A DNA stretch of 64,000 nt from Glycine soja (GCF_004193775.1 NC_041019.1:12014204-12078203); one strand, 5' to 3'. Counted from the first letter of the stretch, positions 29,897 to 41,389 are shown. Numbers and translations: made by a program. Notes: generated from the letters alone by a model not told the origin.

Positions 29897-31022
29897 ATAC
29901 AAACCAATACATAAATACATAAAATATATAATTTTTACATAAATTAATTATATCATACTTATAATCTCGGTCTTACATTTCTTAGCTCACTTGCCAATTC
30001 TTGAAAAATACCATTAAAGTGTTTTCATGTTTCCCAGGAAGACACAAAACATGACTTTTCTCCGTACTAGTATAAAAAAATAATTTACATAAAAAGTGCA
30101 AAATAAAAAGTACAATTTACTGGCAGGAAATTATTTTAGCCACGTAGGCGTAGGAAGCTTCATACCAAATGGCAACTGCTGGTGAAGTTTTTGTGTTGTA
30201 GTGGAAGACGTCATTTGGGATATCTACTCCCATCCTTACAAGACGGGTTGACCACTTTTAAAGAAGGTGCCAGCTAGAGATAATCCTTCATTAGGCACCA
30301 CTTTGTTCGATGCCTCCTACAACAATTTTCGTGTTGCAAGCATCCATTAAAGAAAAGGAACTATTGAAGCCCCGGAATTAATGTTAGTGAATGTATTTTT
30401 TTATTTTTATCCTCTGAACTGAGTTGCATTTTCTTTGTCTTTCTCTCTTTGCATTTTCTTCTTTCAGTTTCCTTCTTTTCTTTTGATATTTATGGCAACT
30501 ATATTTTAGGTTGCAAGAATAAGGCTTCATGGTTTTTCAGAGCGTGAAATATCTGTAGTTTGTGCCTTACTGATGTTATAGATTGGATTTACCTATTTGG
30601 AGCGAGATCAAATTCAATCTACCAACTTGAGAGATGAATATTTACTGGTATATTATTCTTTTTTCACATTGAAATGGCTCATAACAAACTATGGCTAATT
30701 TTGGCGATAATATTTTCTTCGTTCACGTAGCATTTTCGCACAATGAACCTATTCTTGGGATTGAGTACAAGGCTCAACTCCATAAAACTCTGTCAAGTGA
30801 ATTGATAATCTTATGCTTTTTTCTTCTGATATCAAATTTCTAGATAAATCAAGTTTGGAAGGCCTTATAATTGAGCTTATGTTAGTTATTTATACCTATT
30901 AGCTATATCAACATTAGATACCTTTAATGTTTTGTTTGGTTTAGATGATAGAAATAAAAAGGTTGAAAATAAAAGATTTAAAAAATAAAAATTAAAGTAG
31001 GTTGTAAAAGATGTGGGTTCAT
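29897..31022. other. Non-coding sequence
   Basis: No supportable gene. The part at 30120-30360 has more balanced composition, like an old retroelement fragment, but I cannot identify it. Confidence 0.35.
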
Positions 31023-31290
31023 CACTGAAAAATAAACATTTAACATTAATTTTTATGGACATTCAACATTGATTTTAAATTGATGTTGAAACCATCGTTA
31101 AAAGTAAGTTATTTTTAACATCGATTATAAAAATTAATGTTAAAATTCACTACAATGTCGGTTCTTTCCAAAATCGATATGCTATAATAATAAATCGATA
31201 AAAAAAATGCAAAAACAACATCAATGTTGACAAAATTGATGTTGTAATGCATCATATAACATTAGTTTTGTCAAAACTGATGTTGTAAGT
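31023..31290. repeat. CACTA-like subterminal repeat block (type 1)
   Basis: Beginning CACTGAAAAATAAAC, this block repeats AACATCGATT / TTGATGTT motifs many times in both orientations (for example near 31067, 31121, 31225 and 31261). CACTA transposons carry such inverted subterminal motifs as transposase-binding sites. No matching opposite end was found. Confidence 0.45.
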
Positions 31291-32038
31291 TTAAAATATC
31301 AAATTTTCCAGAACCACAAGATATACATAGATTGCATCTGCACTTTAGTTTCAACCACAAGATATACACATATTAATTAAACATAAATTTAATACTTTAT
31401 CTCAAATTAGGTAAGGAACAAGTTTTCATTTTTCTTTATTTCGTAAAAAAAAAGGAAAAGTTCAAGTTGACAAATTGCCTAAGTGTCCTATCATTCCATC
31501 ACTAATATTATCATTCAATCAAAGGTGGTGTTATCATCAACCCATAAATTTATCCTAACCTTAATCCCTTAAGTCAAAGAACCTAAGTCTCTTGATTCCA
31601 CTATCAATTCCTTGAATTAATGTAATCAAAGTATTTGCATTAAGAGCAAGGGTTATAGTGATGCCTAATCTTTTTAACCATATCCCTAGACATAAAAAAT
31701 TGTCGGGTGCTTTCTTTAGTTCACAATTCAATAAATTTTCCCAATTATAATTGAATAAAGAGAATGATGGAATCAGTTGATCATGCCGAAAACAATCATT
31801 AATCATAAAAAATAACTAATAACAAGAACCATAATTATATGAAAGTAGATTCAATTACATTAAACCCCAACGAATAAATAAATTTAGTTACTTATAGCAA
31901 TAGGAGAAACAAGAACTGATGATGGAGAGGAAATCATAAGCATGAACGTTGTCACTCTAAGCTCTATTTGACCTCTCAACCTTGGAAAACATGAGAATGC
32001 AATGAATGAATCATGTATCAAATGTGTCCACTATTAGA
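31291..32038. other. Non-coding sequence, possibly old retroelement leader
   Basis: No intact gene is seen. Minus-strand open frame 31561-31806 has no recognisable domain. Confidence 0.3.
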
Positions 32039-32340
32039 AAATAGGCTTTCTACATCGGTTATCGGCACCTTTCTACATCGGTTATCATGTGTAGTTGTAA
32101 CCCGGTGTCGTTAAAAGACAACGACGGTTGAGCGACCGATGTTGAATTCTAGCATTCTACATCGGTTATTAGGACAACCGAGGTAGAAATCTATCAATTT
32201 TAAGAGTTAGAATGCCAGATTTCTACATCGGTTGTCCTGAAAACCGATGTAGAAAGTCATCATTCTACATCGATCATTCTAACAACCGATGTAGAATGCT
32301 AGATATTCTACATCGGTCGTAGCCTGAACTGATGCAGGAG
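32039..32340 (+). mobile_element. Terminus and subterminal repeats of a CACTA (Tgm-like) transposon
   Basis: The block starts CACTATTAGAAAATAGGC, the form of the terminus of soybean Tgm-type CACTA elements. It is followed by about ten copies of a 12-bp motif TTCTACATCGGT in both orientations, interleaved with AACCGATGTAGAA. These are the expected binding sites for a CACTA TNPA-like protein. The matching opposite end is not certain; the only candidate is at 36334. Confidence 0.75.
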
Positions 32341-33050
32341 TATTAATTATTTTTAATTTTTTTGCTTTTTGGAAGCAAGAATTATAATGACATAAAAATT
32401 GGTGGCATGGTCATTCCATTAAAAAAATATTTCTACAAACTAACTAATAATTACTAAACTAAATTGTTCATACAAAGAAAGAACAAAAGAATAAAATTAA
32501 TCAAATTTAAACACCGATACTATATAAATTTAGCAGAAAAATGTCTAAAAGTGTTGCTCACTAAAATTATATACACTAAAAGAAAATATTCAAAATTATT
32601 TAAAATTATCAAATTGAGCATGAAAGTTATATCAATTAAGTTTATACAATCGACTAGTTTCAAGTTGAATTCTCTCCTACAAGATAATATATAAATCTTC
32701 ATATTTGAACTATTTTATAGAATTCCATTGGTTAAAAATTTTCCTTATATAATTGTATATTACCTAATATTTTTTTCGTTGAAACACATGGTCATGGGGC
32801 ACAGACTTTTCAATCATTTCTGATCGGAGTCACCATATCCATAGTCAAAAGGGAACGTCCAGCTTACAAAAATAAAGTACCTGGCCAAAATGAATTGAAA
32901 TAAGTCATGTGCGTTAGACCTCATTATATATAAGTCGTGCTATAATCTCCTAATAGCCAACTTATTCTCATTCTTAATATCCACTATAGAACCTTTAATA
33001 GTATTTAAATTAAATTCATAGACTTATTTGTACGTAGTGTTTTTTTTATA
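32341..33050. other. AT-rich sequence, presumably interior of the CACTA-type element
   Basis: No transposase-like coding sequence is seen. Short open frames on both strands lack domains. Confidence 0.35.
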
Positions 33051-33239
33051 TTAATCAATTAATTATTGGAGATAAAATAGGAAAACAAATTCGAATCCGG
33101 AAACAGTCTCTTTGCATATGCACGGGTAAGGCTGCGTACAATATCCCTCCCCCATACCTTCGCATAGCGAAGAGCCTCTGGACAATGGGGTACGAAGTTT
33201 TTAATCAATTAATTATTGGAGATAAAATAGGAAAACAAA
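33051..33239 (+). mobile_element. 5'-truncated Au-type SINE with a 39-bp target duplication
   Basis: The core 33090-33200 begins with a tRNA box-B-like TTCGAATCC and continues GGAAACAGTCTCTTTGCATA, then GGTAAGGCTGCGTACAATA and a GCATAGCGAAGAGCC block, as in the plant Au SINE family. It ends in a short T run. The box-A half is missing. The perfect 39-bp direct repeat 33051-33089 / 33201-33239 flanks it exactly, so the copy appears to be one retroposition event. Confidence 0.82.
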
Positions 33240-35527
33240 AGTTAACTAAGTAAATAATCTATTAACTTTTAAGCACATGTAGTCCTTCCATATAACATTT
33301 TTTAAAATTATATATTGTTAGCAATTAATTATTAAGAAAATATTTTCAACCTATAAAATTATTTTTAAAATCAATTATATACAATCAATTAAGTATAACA
33401 TGATGCGTGAAAATATTTTTTAAAATTATATATAATCAATTAATTATATATTTGTTAAAGATAGAAAAAGTCTATCACTACTGTTTTAAGGGTTGAGCAT
33501 CAACATAACAGAGGTGTGAAAGCAAATAAATAAACTAGGCTATTAATACTATTGACTACAATAATGTGATTATGACCATTGTAAAAAACATTTACTCAAT
33601 TATTGGATATCAGTGTAAATGAAATATTTTTACTCTTTGACATTGTTCTAATTTTTGTTGTACAGAGGCAGTAATGAAGTTAGAACATGATACATCATAG
33701 GAATTATTCAAACCTCCGTCGATAAACTGATCTTAGTAGGTTTCTCTTTATTATTATTATTATTATTAACTTGGAAATTAAATTTGTTCTAATCATGAAT
33801 GAGATGATTTAGGATATTTGAAAAGTAATAACTAACGAAAAAAGAGTGAAATTGGATGAAATAGTGTAAAGAAACTAGCAGCATAAATGTGATTTAGGAC
33901 CATTTTTCCTTTAAATAATAACTAATTTTTAAATAATAACAATAATTTTTAACTTAAACAAAAATAGGACCATTTTTATAAACACCCTGCGATAAATTAT
34001 AGAGTGTAATTAAAGGAAGAGGAACATACACTTATAATGCGATAAATTACGTAGAAATAGAAAGTAACTAACATGAAGTACAGGATATGATCATGTCAAA
34101 GGAGCTCTACTAATAATGAAATGGATTAGTCCAAGCTATGTGACACAAGATATCCTAAACAAGTATTTTTCAAAAACCAGTTACACCGAGGTCCAAGGTC
34201 AAAAAGAAGCCTTACAGAGAATGGTCTATTAGTTAATAGATTTTGATATATACCATGACTACACATCAAATAATTGGACTGAAAGATTCTCAAGAAAGGA
34301 ACACAATGATTGTCACAAACCATGTAACAGGAATTACATTCGACATTGATAACTAACAATCATGGTCATTTTAACCCAAACAGCAGAAAAGGAAAAGTTA
34401 TGCTTCAAAACTATTCCTAGTTTATTATATGATGAAAGCTCAACCCAACATCGTAAATCTATTTCTCAATTAGTTAACTTAAACCAAACTGCATATGAAA
34501 ATCCAAATCAGGGAACCTTGAGTCATGAAGAATATTTCAAAGTCAGCAGAATTGTAAGTGTTTTGGGGAACATTGATGAGGAAACTTGGCCTGGTTGTCA
34601 CAATATAAAATTCCTAAAAAGATCTGAACAGTTTTATATTGAGTAATTTTAAAACATTACAATGGCAGGGAAAATTTTTACCTGAAACTCCCGTATTTTA
34701 AAAGTTGGGCTGAGAATTGCACACATAGTCCACCTAGGCTCCTTTTTAAAGAACTCTGTCAAAATTTTTTTAATAATAATAATAATAATAATAATAATAG
34801 TAGTAGTAGGTAAAACACGAGCCTCTGCAACAGCAATTACACAAGCAGTCCTAAGTTTATTTTCACATGAATTTTGTCTGCCAAACCTATATTGGAGGCC
34901 AAAAATGATAAGATATGATAGTAGTAGAAATTGCATCCATGAATATTGCATTGTCTCTCACTTCAAGACCTGAGGGTGCATCACCAATTTATTTGTTAAA
35001 AAGACTTTTTAATACATACTATGAGGAAGGTGAAACAGTTAATCAATACATACTATGAGGAAGACCTAAAGGAAAGCTTCTACCAGTTTGAGATAGCCAA
35101 GAGGTTGGAGAAATAGCAAAACACCTCTGATATAGATTGGGAAATTATCTTCTACTAGTATCGACAATTAACACAACAGTATTATCAAGAGGCTAAATGG
35201 TGCACAAATTTAGAAAGCAAAATCAAATAGACTAAAGCTTTTTAAATGATTTTGAAAAACCCAAATTCGCCAATTAAACTCAGATAAGAACCTCAAATGA
35301 AAAACTGCTAGTTGCCTAAGAAAAATACCAAAGCATGGGTCCTAATTAAACAAACAGATAGACTAAGTGTATTAGTTCTTTCTTCTTAATTTTAGCAGTT
35401 CACTCACAATTCACAAAGCTTATTCAAAAGCGGGAAGAGAAAAAAGAAAATCCATAGAAAAACTAAATCCAAGCCGAGAAGCAAAGAAGCAACTCACGGT
35501 TTGCGAATAATTTTGAAAAGGAGACTA
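33240..35527. other. Non-coding sequence; right part may be 3' flank of the copied gene
   Basis: AT-rich to about 34050. From about 34050 to 35527 composition is more transcript-like, and it may hold the 3' UTR and 3' intron of the minus-strand gene copy. An (AAT)n tract lies at 34771-34799. No confident coding exon. Confidence 0.35.
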
Positions 35528-35905
35528 TTAGAGGCCAGGAGAGGTGCAACAGAGAGTACCCGGTGAAAGCGCTCGACAACTTTTGAAAGTCAGACACGAC
35601 GTCATTCTCGCCGCCACCACCGTGCTGTGCAGCGGCAACATCAACTGCGTGCATCTCAGCTCCTGCGAAATCCTACAACAGACCAATGACAACAACGACA
35701 AATCGATAATTCTAAGGCTTGTTTGCGATTAGGAGCAAAAACGAACATCGTAGGACGAAGGGAAACCTGGTCAATAAGGATTGTGAATAGGAGAAAAGGA
35801 GGAAGCTGGTTTGGAGAATGAAGAAGCGCGAATGTTGAATTTGATGGCTGATTTTATAGATGAAATTGATGTTCGTTGCGCGATTCTACTGCATGCGAAA
35901 GCCAT
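35528..35905 (-). pseudogene. NOXY2/NFD6-like small mitochondrial protein gene, frameshifted copy
   Basis: Exon 1 (35905-35767) encodes MAFACSRIAQRTSISSIKSA and a Ser/Arg/Lys-rich presequence-like stretch ending SPIHNPY. After a 94-nt GT-AG intron, exon 2 (35672-35528) encodes ISQELRCTQLMLPLHSTVVA, then ARMTSCL, and ends LCCTSPGL. This is the pattern of the plant family holding NUCLEAR FUSION DEFECTIVE 6 and NONRESPONDING TO OXYLIPINS 2. The two exons are out of frame by one base at their junction, and exon 1 runs into TGA four bases before the donor. So either one base was lost in exon 1 or an unusual splice is used. The 5' flank reaches a CACTA-like terminus at 36334. Confidence 0.65.
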
Positions 35906-36189
35906 TGATGATGAGATCAAATCAGAAGAGGAACCAAAACAAGGCAAGGAAGTGTTTAGGGTTTTGCTTTTGGTATAGATCTGAGAATATGATGGTTTGT
36001 TTCTAGGGATAGAGAAGAGAAAGAGGCAGAGAGAGTGAACCACCTCACTCAGTGCTGCAACGAAGAAGCGCGACCAGTGCGTTACCCGAGAGAGAGAAAG
36101 CGAAAATATCAAGGAGAAAGAGTAACAGCTATATGATAAGAGAGAGAGAACAAAAAAAGTGTAAAAATACAAAGGCGGGTTTGAAAGAC

Positions 36190-36334
36190 CGACTTTGTAC
36201 ATTATTCAATTACAATTACGGCGGTTTTCTAAATAACCGTCCTTAAACTCATAATTTATTACAATATTGCCACCAAATACTTTTCAAAAACTGTCTTTGG
36301 CCAACTGTCCTAATAAACACTTTTTGTAGTAGTG
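36190..36334 (-). mobile_element. CACTA-like terminus (right end)
   Basis: Read on the minus strand, the block starts CACTACTACAAAAAGTG, a widespread CACTA-type terminus. It has a short inverted pair near 36220-36242 (ACGGCGGTTTTC / AACCGTCC). It differs from the left terminus at 32039 at several positions (10 of 14 bases agree). The flanking triplets are GTC and ATC, so the two ends may belong to different elements. Confidence 0.55.
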
Positions 36335-36369
36335 ATCTTTCATATCAACTAGGCTTTTTTAGGTGTGGA

Positions 36370-36640
36370 CATTTCCTAAAAAGCTAGCTTCAGCAGCCAA
36401 CTGTGCAAGCTTAAGCTAGCTTGTATGCTTGAATTGTGCCTTTAGGAATGATGCGCTTAAGTGACCATCATGGGCTCATTTAAGCATCCTTGAGAATCAT
36501 CAAATATCAACCTTGCATAAGTAGCTTTAGCTGGCCCATGATGAGCGCTTATGTAAGTCTAGAGAACTTCCTTTTGCTCAAATGGGTAGCAAGCTTAAGC
36601 TAGTCCATCATAGGCGCTTAAGCTAGCTCAATAGCTTCTC
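36370..36640. repeat. GCTTAAGC-rich repeat region, probably retroelement-derived
   Basis: The palindromic core GCTTAAGC or AAGCTTAAGCTAGC occurs repeatedly (about 36407, 36590 and 36629, with variants at 36447 and 36542) together with CATCATGGGC / CATGATGAGC motifs. Such repeats occur in legume LTR elements. The exact family is not determined. Confidence 0.45.
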
Positions 36641-37045
36641 CAGTCTTCAATTTGTTTTTTAATTGACAACTTTAAACTTCTCTCCAATAGCTCCTTAATC
36701 TAATTCCTACAAAAATAACAAAACAAAGATCATAAGAAAAAAGAATTAAAAACTAAATTCCTATCTATCAAATATATTTATTCTAAAATTAACCAAATTG
36801 AACACAAACAAGGTCCAAAAGCATATGATATATATAGTTCGCACTGATACCGATCAAGGAATAAAAAAAGAGTTAAAAATAAGCATATGATTAAAACAAA
36901 TATTTGATCCTTGTCCGTTTAAGTCTTAATCATATTCTCTCTCTCTACAAGCTACGCAAGACTATTAAAAGATTCTTTAATAGGAACATTAGAAGCAAGT
37001 CTAGGGAAAGGAATTTTTGTTCCAGATCTAGAATGACATAGTTTT
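36641..37045. other. AT-rich non-coding sequence
   Basis: No gene or clear element seen. Confidence 0.35.
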
Positions 37046-37314
37046 TAACGGTATATAAGAACAAATTTAAATAAGCATATAAAACTTAAAATAAAAACAT
37101 TAATAAAAAGAAAACAGAAACGGCGATATTCCGCACAAATTTAAATAAGCATATAAAACTTACTAATCCCATGCAGACTACCGCCACTTCAGTTTCTTCC
37201 CTTCTATCCCCCTAACAGATTCAGTGCGGAGTATCGCTGTTTTTGTTTTCTTTTTATTAATGTTTTTGTTTTAAGTTTTATATGCTTATTTAAATTTGTT
37301 CTTATATACTGTTA
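37046..37314. repeat. Near-perfect inverted repeat (hairpin), about 90-bp arms
   Basis: Left arm 37046-37133 (TAACGGTATATAAGAACAAA ... TATTCCGCAC) is complementary to right arm 37224-37314 (GTGCGGAGTATCGCT ... CTTATATACTGTTA) with only a few mismatches. The loop is about 90 bp. The loop also holds a further direct copy of part of the left arm (37134-37163). It is probably a short inverted-repeat transposon (MITE); no target duplication is obvious. Confidence 0.8.
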
Positions 37315-39854
37315 ACATATATTCCATTTGTTTTAATCATATTCTTACTTCTCACTTGTCCGTCTGTCCGCTGATTTAGAATCTTTCAAAGAATTTGAAG
37401 AAGTAAGAATATGGATGTGTTTGTCTTAAGGCAAGCCTATTTTTATAATAATAATAATAATAATTACACCAAAAATAATGCTAAAATGAAAGTGTAGGGG
37501 CAATCATCAATGGCACCTCCTACACCTACTTGGCCAAAACAACCCCCTGCAGGTAAATTGTTTTTTTATACTAGAAAAAAAAAAGTCCCAAAACATTTCA
37601 ATTATTTATGTTCTCTTGATATCATCTCATTTGACCTACAGCTTTCATTGATATATACAATTTTTATAACTTGAGAATGATTGGGAAATAAACATTCTCT
37701 TTACCAATACATCTTTTTATGTAACGATGTCTCTTTCCCAATACATTCTCTTGCACTCAATTAATTTATTACCTTTTTTGAAATATAGCACACAACCATT
37801 CACAGAACAATAAATCTTCTTCGCCTTTAACAATAAATCTTCCTCTTGTAATAGTCTTTATCAGTAGCAAAATCTGCCCTCAGTTGCACGATAGAGATGA
37901 TTTATCATCTGCCAACTGATACAGTCTTAGGAAAGCTTCTTTTAGTTTACAATTTCCAACCCACTTCTCTAGCCAAAAAGCCGTGTTGGCTCCACTGCTA
38001 ATGATTCTAACCAGCGCCTCAACGAACCATCCATTTGCTCCTTAATTTCATGCAAAATGACTTTAAAGTTAAGCAATTTTTTACTTATTTAGGCTTCATA
38101 ATGCTCAAAGCAAGCAACAAGTTTAAGACTTAGAAAGCCAAACCATCATAAGTCGATTATAGATTTTTCAAAAAATATCTAAAATAGGGCATGATAAAAA
38201 ATGTTGGTGGATTCTACGGTGTACCACCACTTCATGTGGTTTATGGCACACCATTTTTAATAACCCTATTTAGATCAATCTCGAGTACATTTTGTTATCT
38301 TGGAATGTTTACATCTGATCCAAATTTCTGGTGGCACCGCCACTTTTTGTTTTCTCTCTTTTTGGCAGCTTCTCCCTCTCCACTGGAGCAACCATCGGAG
38401 CCCATTCCTCTCTTTTCCCTCCCATAGTCCTCAGTGCCAATACAATTTATAAAGAATAACGAAATTAATTACTTGGGAAAATGAGAGAGATGTGACTCAA
38501 CGTTCTCTTTCACCATATCATAACTCACTCACGCTCACCTAAAGGACAGTAAGGAAGGAAGAAAACGAAGGACATAGTGAGAACTAGAGGGGGGAAATGG
38601 CAATGCACGACGGAGAAAGACACCGCTGAAAGAGGAGTTCAGATAAGATGTGTAGAGTTTAGGATAAAAGGATACACTCTGGATTAATCCATAGTTTATT
38701 AAATTTTGTCCATTATAAACCACAGGAGGAACTTTCTCACTGTAACCTGCGTAAAAAATGTTTGCCTTAGCTTTTTGGATCTTGAACAATGCTTAACTAT
38801 AATATTATAATAATAAGTATTTATATATAATTATTGAATTTGAGAATTTATTAATTATAAAGATATAAGGAATTTAAAATAAAACTCATGCTAGGAAAAA
38901 TACTCGTCAATTTGCAAAATTTGGAATCTAGCTATAGTTTCATTTTCATATTTCTCCATTGTATATTGTTGTTGTAGATGTGGGTGATAATGCTATGTAA
39001 GAAGTTCTACTCTTTTTATGTATAATATTTTTGTTTTGATAAAAGATTATGAGGGTTCCAATTCTACTGGATTAAAAATTAATTTTATTTGTGATATATG
39101 ATTATTATTGATTAAAAAAATTTGATACACTAAAAAAATCACATTTATTAAATAATTCTCTTACATATAAATATAGTGAAATCTTACTACATCTAACATA
39201 TATTTTCATATAATATCTTAGTTCTCTCGAAAATGAAAAAGAATTGTGTCACTAAAAATATTCATAAATCTTAGGAGATATAATAATATTTACAAAGAGA
39301 ACCTTGAGATATCTGTGTAATTAAAAAAAATTTAAGGTTCAAACTTTTAAATTATCTTTAATCATATTTTTTAATTTAAAAAAGTTATAATTTCAAAATT
39401 TTAAAAATAATAATCAAGGATTAATTTGAAAAATAAAAAATAATTAATGAAAAAATAATATGAAATTTGATTGGTTAAAAAACTAACCGTATCAAAATCT
39501 TCCAAATTATTGGAGGTGCAGTATAAACTCTCTTACTAAAAAATATACTAAAAGGAATTTTGAAGTTTCTTTACTTTGCTACATTACAAAAAAAACATTT
39601 TATAAAAGAAAAGACTTTACATTACAAATTCTACACAGCATGCATACAGCACATGATTCCATCCAATCCGGTGACTTATATAATTGATCAATTCCATGTG
39701 ATTATGATTGACACAGATTCATGTGCATCAACATGGTGGGCAACCCTTAACCCACAATATTTTATGGTTGAATGTCAATTTCAATAATAAGTATAAACAA
39801 CAAATGAAAAAACAAAATACTTGCAAAATAATAATACCACTTGGAAGCTTCAGA
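37315..39854. other. Intergenic sequence without recognised genes
   Basis: An (ATA)n tract lies at about 37445-37462. A weakly inverted pair surrounds 38200-38760 (GTGGTTTATGG near 38237, complement-like CCATTATAAACCACAGG near 38711), which could be an old transposon. No coding sequence supported. Confidence 0.35.
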
Positions 39855-40793
39855 TCACATGGAGATGGAGCCAACCCAAGAAGCATTATTATCATTATAC
39901 AAACGACCACAAAGCTCCATAACGGGCATCCCCAACACCTCATCCACCACACGGTCATGCCACGTGTCCCTCATGGCTTCATTCAACCGTTGGATGAACC
40001 CCTTCTTGAATTTCTCACAATAATGCAACAAACGTGCCACATGGCTAGGGTCCTTATCCTCCCACCACCAACCGCCACCACCCTCCCTACATTGTGGCAT
40101 CTCACCGCCACCGGAGACCATACCACGGCGGAATCCAGCCATCTCCGCCACATACTCCGCCATGCCATCAACAAGCCCTTGTGGGGCCCCTTCCCATATC
40201 CAAACCTTAGCCATGCCACGTAGGATTGCACCCACTATAGCTATCTTATCGTACCTTTGGTCTTCTAGTAACGTAGGGCTAATCTCAATGACATAACTAA
40301 AACATTTTCCTCCACCTCGTTGGAGGTGATTTCCGGCGGCGGTGTAGACGGCAACGATGTCGGTGACGTTGAGATTCCGGCGAGGTAGCTGGAGTGTGAC
40401 ACTATCTATGTGCTTCTTGGGGTAATTGTTATCATTGTTATTACTATTTGGATAAAGAAAGTGTTCTACGTAGGAGCTTGTGTTGAGGAGTATGCGAGAG
40501 GCTTCGTCGTTTGAGACATAGGAGAGGGCGAAACGGCGTCCCGCGGGGGAGTCCTTGGCGTCGTTTACCACGGTGATGTGGAAGGTTTTGGATGCCTCGT
40601 AGTTGGCCCATAGTGAGATGAGAGCTAGTAAGAGAATTGAGAGGATTCGGAGAACGATGTTGTTGCTGTCGGAGGTGAAGTGTTTTGCATTTTTGTCGGC
40701 ATAGTGTTGCTGGAGTGAATGGGAGGAGAAGGAGAGAGTGGAATAATAGGGTATGAGTGGTTGGAGATGGGAGTGGTTGTCTTCCTCCTCCAT
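39855..40793 (-). CDS. Membrane-anchored plant basic secretory protein (BSP)-like protein
   Basis: A single-exon frame of 312 aa. Residues 1-45 are hydrophilic, and 46-63 (IVLRILSILLLALISLWA) form one transmembrane anchor. From about residue 68 to 295 the protein follows the BSP family (putative peptidases of plants and bacteria): FHITVVNDAKDSPAGRRFAL, the VWIWEGAPQGLVDGMAEYV segment (197-215), and ARLLHYCEKFKKGFIQRLNE (253-272). In the usual family the VW segment is preceded by a zinc-binding HExxH. Here it reads RGMAK (192-196), so metalloprotease activity is unlikely. Codon use is GC-rich with clean frame, and no lesion is seen. BSP proteins are linked to defence, but the role of this variant is unknown. 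Confidence 0.82.
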   Translation of the reverse strand: MEEEDNHSHLQPLIPYYSTLSFSSHSLQQHYADKNAKHFTSDSNNIVLRILSILLLALISLWANYEASKTFHITVVNDAKDSPAGRRFALSYVSNDEASRILLNTSSYVEHFLYPNSNNNDNNYPKKHIDSVTLQLPRRNLNVTDIVAVYTAAGNHLQRGGGKCFSYVIEISPTLLEDQRYDKIAIVGAILRGMAKVWIWEGAPQGLVDGMAEYVAEMAGFRRGMVSGGGEMPQCREGGGGWWWEDKDPSHVARLLHYCEKFKKGFIQRLNEAMRDTWHDRVVDEVLGMPVMELCGRLYNDNNASWVGSISM

Positions 40794-40850
40794 TAATTTG
40801 TGTGTGCAATTGAAGGGAGAGATGCATGTGCAACTGTGCAGACGGGGAAT

Positions 40851-40860
40851 GTTATAAAGT
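40851..40860 (-). promoter_or_regulatory. Possible TATA element of the BSP-like gene
   Basis: ACTTTATAAC on the minus strand lies 58 bp before the ATG. This would leave a short leader of about 25-30 nt. Weak evidence. Confidence 0.3.
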
Positions 40861-41389
40861 TGATTGTTTTAATTTTCAGATTATTTTTTAATGGTACGCA
40901 TGGAATAGTTAGGAGTTTTTTAGTTTTAGTTTTTAAATGAAATTTCTAAGACAAAACATGTTGTTTCATGTTTCAAAAAAAAATCCGAAACAATTTTTAA
41001 CTCAATTCCATGATATTTTTATATTCATTTTCAAAATCACAAAAAGATGATATGATATGTGAATTTGATTTTTAATTCATAAAAATACATTTTTTTTTTA
41101 TATTTGGAAGTGATCTTTTTCATTCTTATCACTAACATATCATCGTCACCAATATTGTTGTCAACCCATCATCATCATCAATCTCATCACCATCAGGTTC
41201 ACCACCACCGACACTAACATTGACTTTCTGATACCTACCACCATTGTTATCACCTACCATTACTATTGGTACTAACACTGCTATCACGTATCACCATCAA
41301 CTGTCACTATCATTGTTGTCACCATCATCACCACCACTCACAATTAGTATTGTGATTGTTATTGTCATCATCATTGTCATACAAATATA
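40861..41389. other. Non-coding, with CAT/CAC-rich low-complexity stretch 41125-41385
   Basis: Trinucleotide-like ATC/CAC/CAT repeats, imperfect, run up to the hAT element. No gene seen. Confidence 0.5.

Noticed and set aside
31561..31806. Minus-strand 81-aa frame
   Set aside because: It has no domain, start context or exon partner, and the region looks like old retroelement leader sequence.
33478..33500. CACTACTGTTTTAAGG as a possible left partner of the CACTA-like end at 36334
   Set aside because: Only the first seven bases agree with the CACTACTACAAAAA terminus, and there are no subterminal repeats.
34362..34646. Plus-strand 94-aa frame with ordinary amino acid composition
   Set aside because: I could not find a family or splice partners. 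It probably lies in the 3' flank of the minus-strand gene copy.
39708..40223. Plus-strand 171-aa His/Pro/Thr-rich frame
   Set aside because: It is the antisense shadow of the GC-rich BSP-like coding region.
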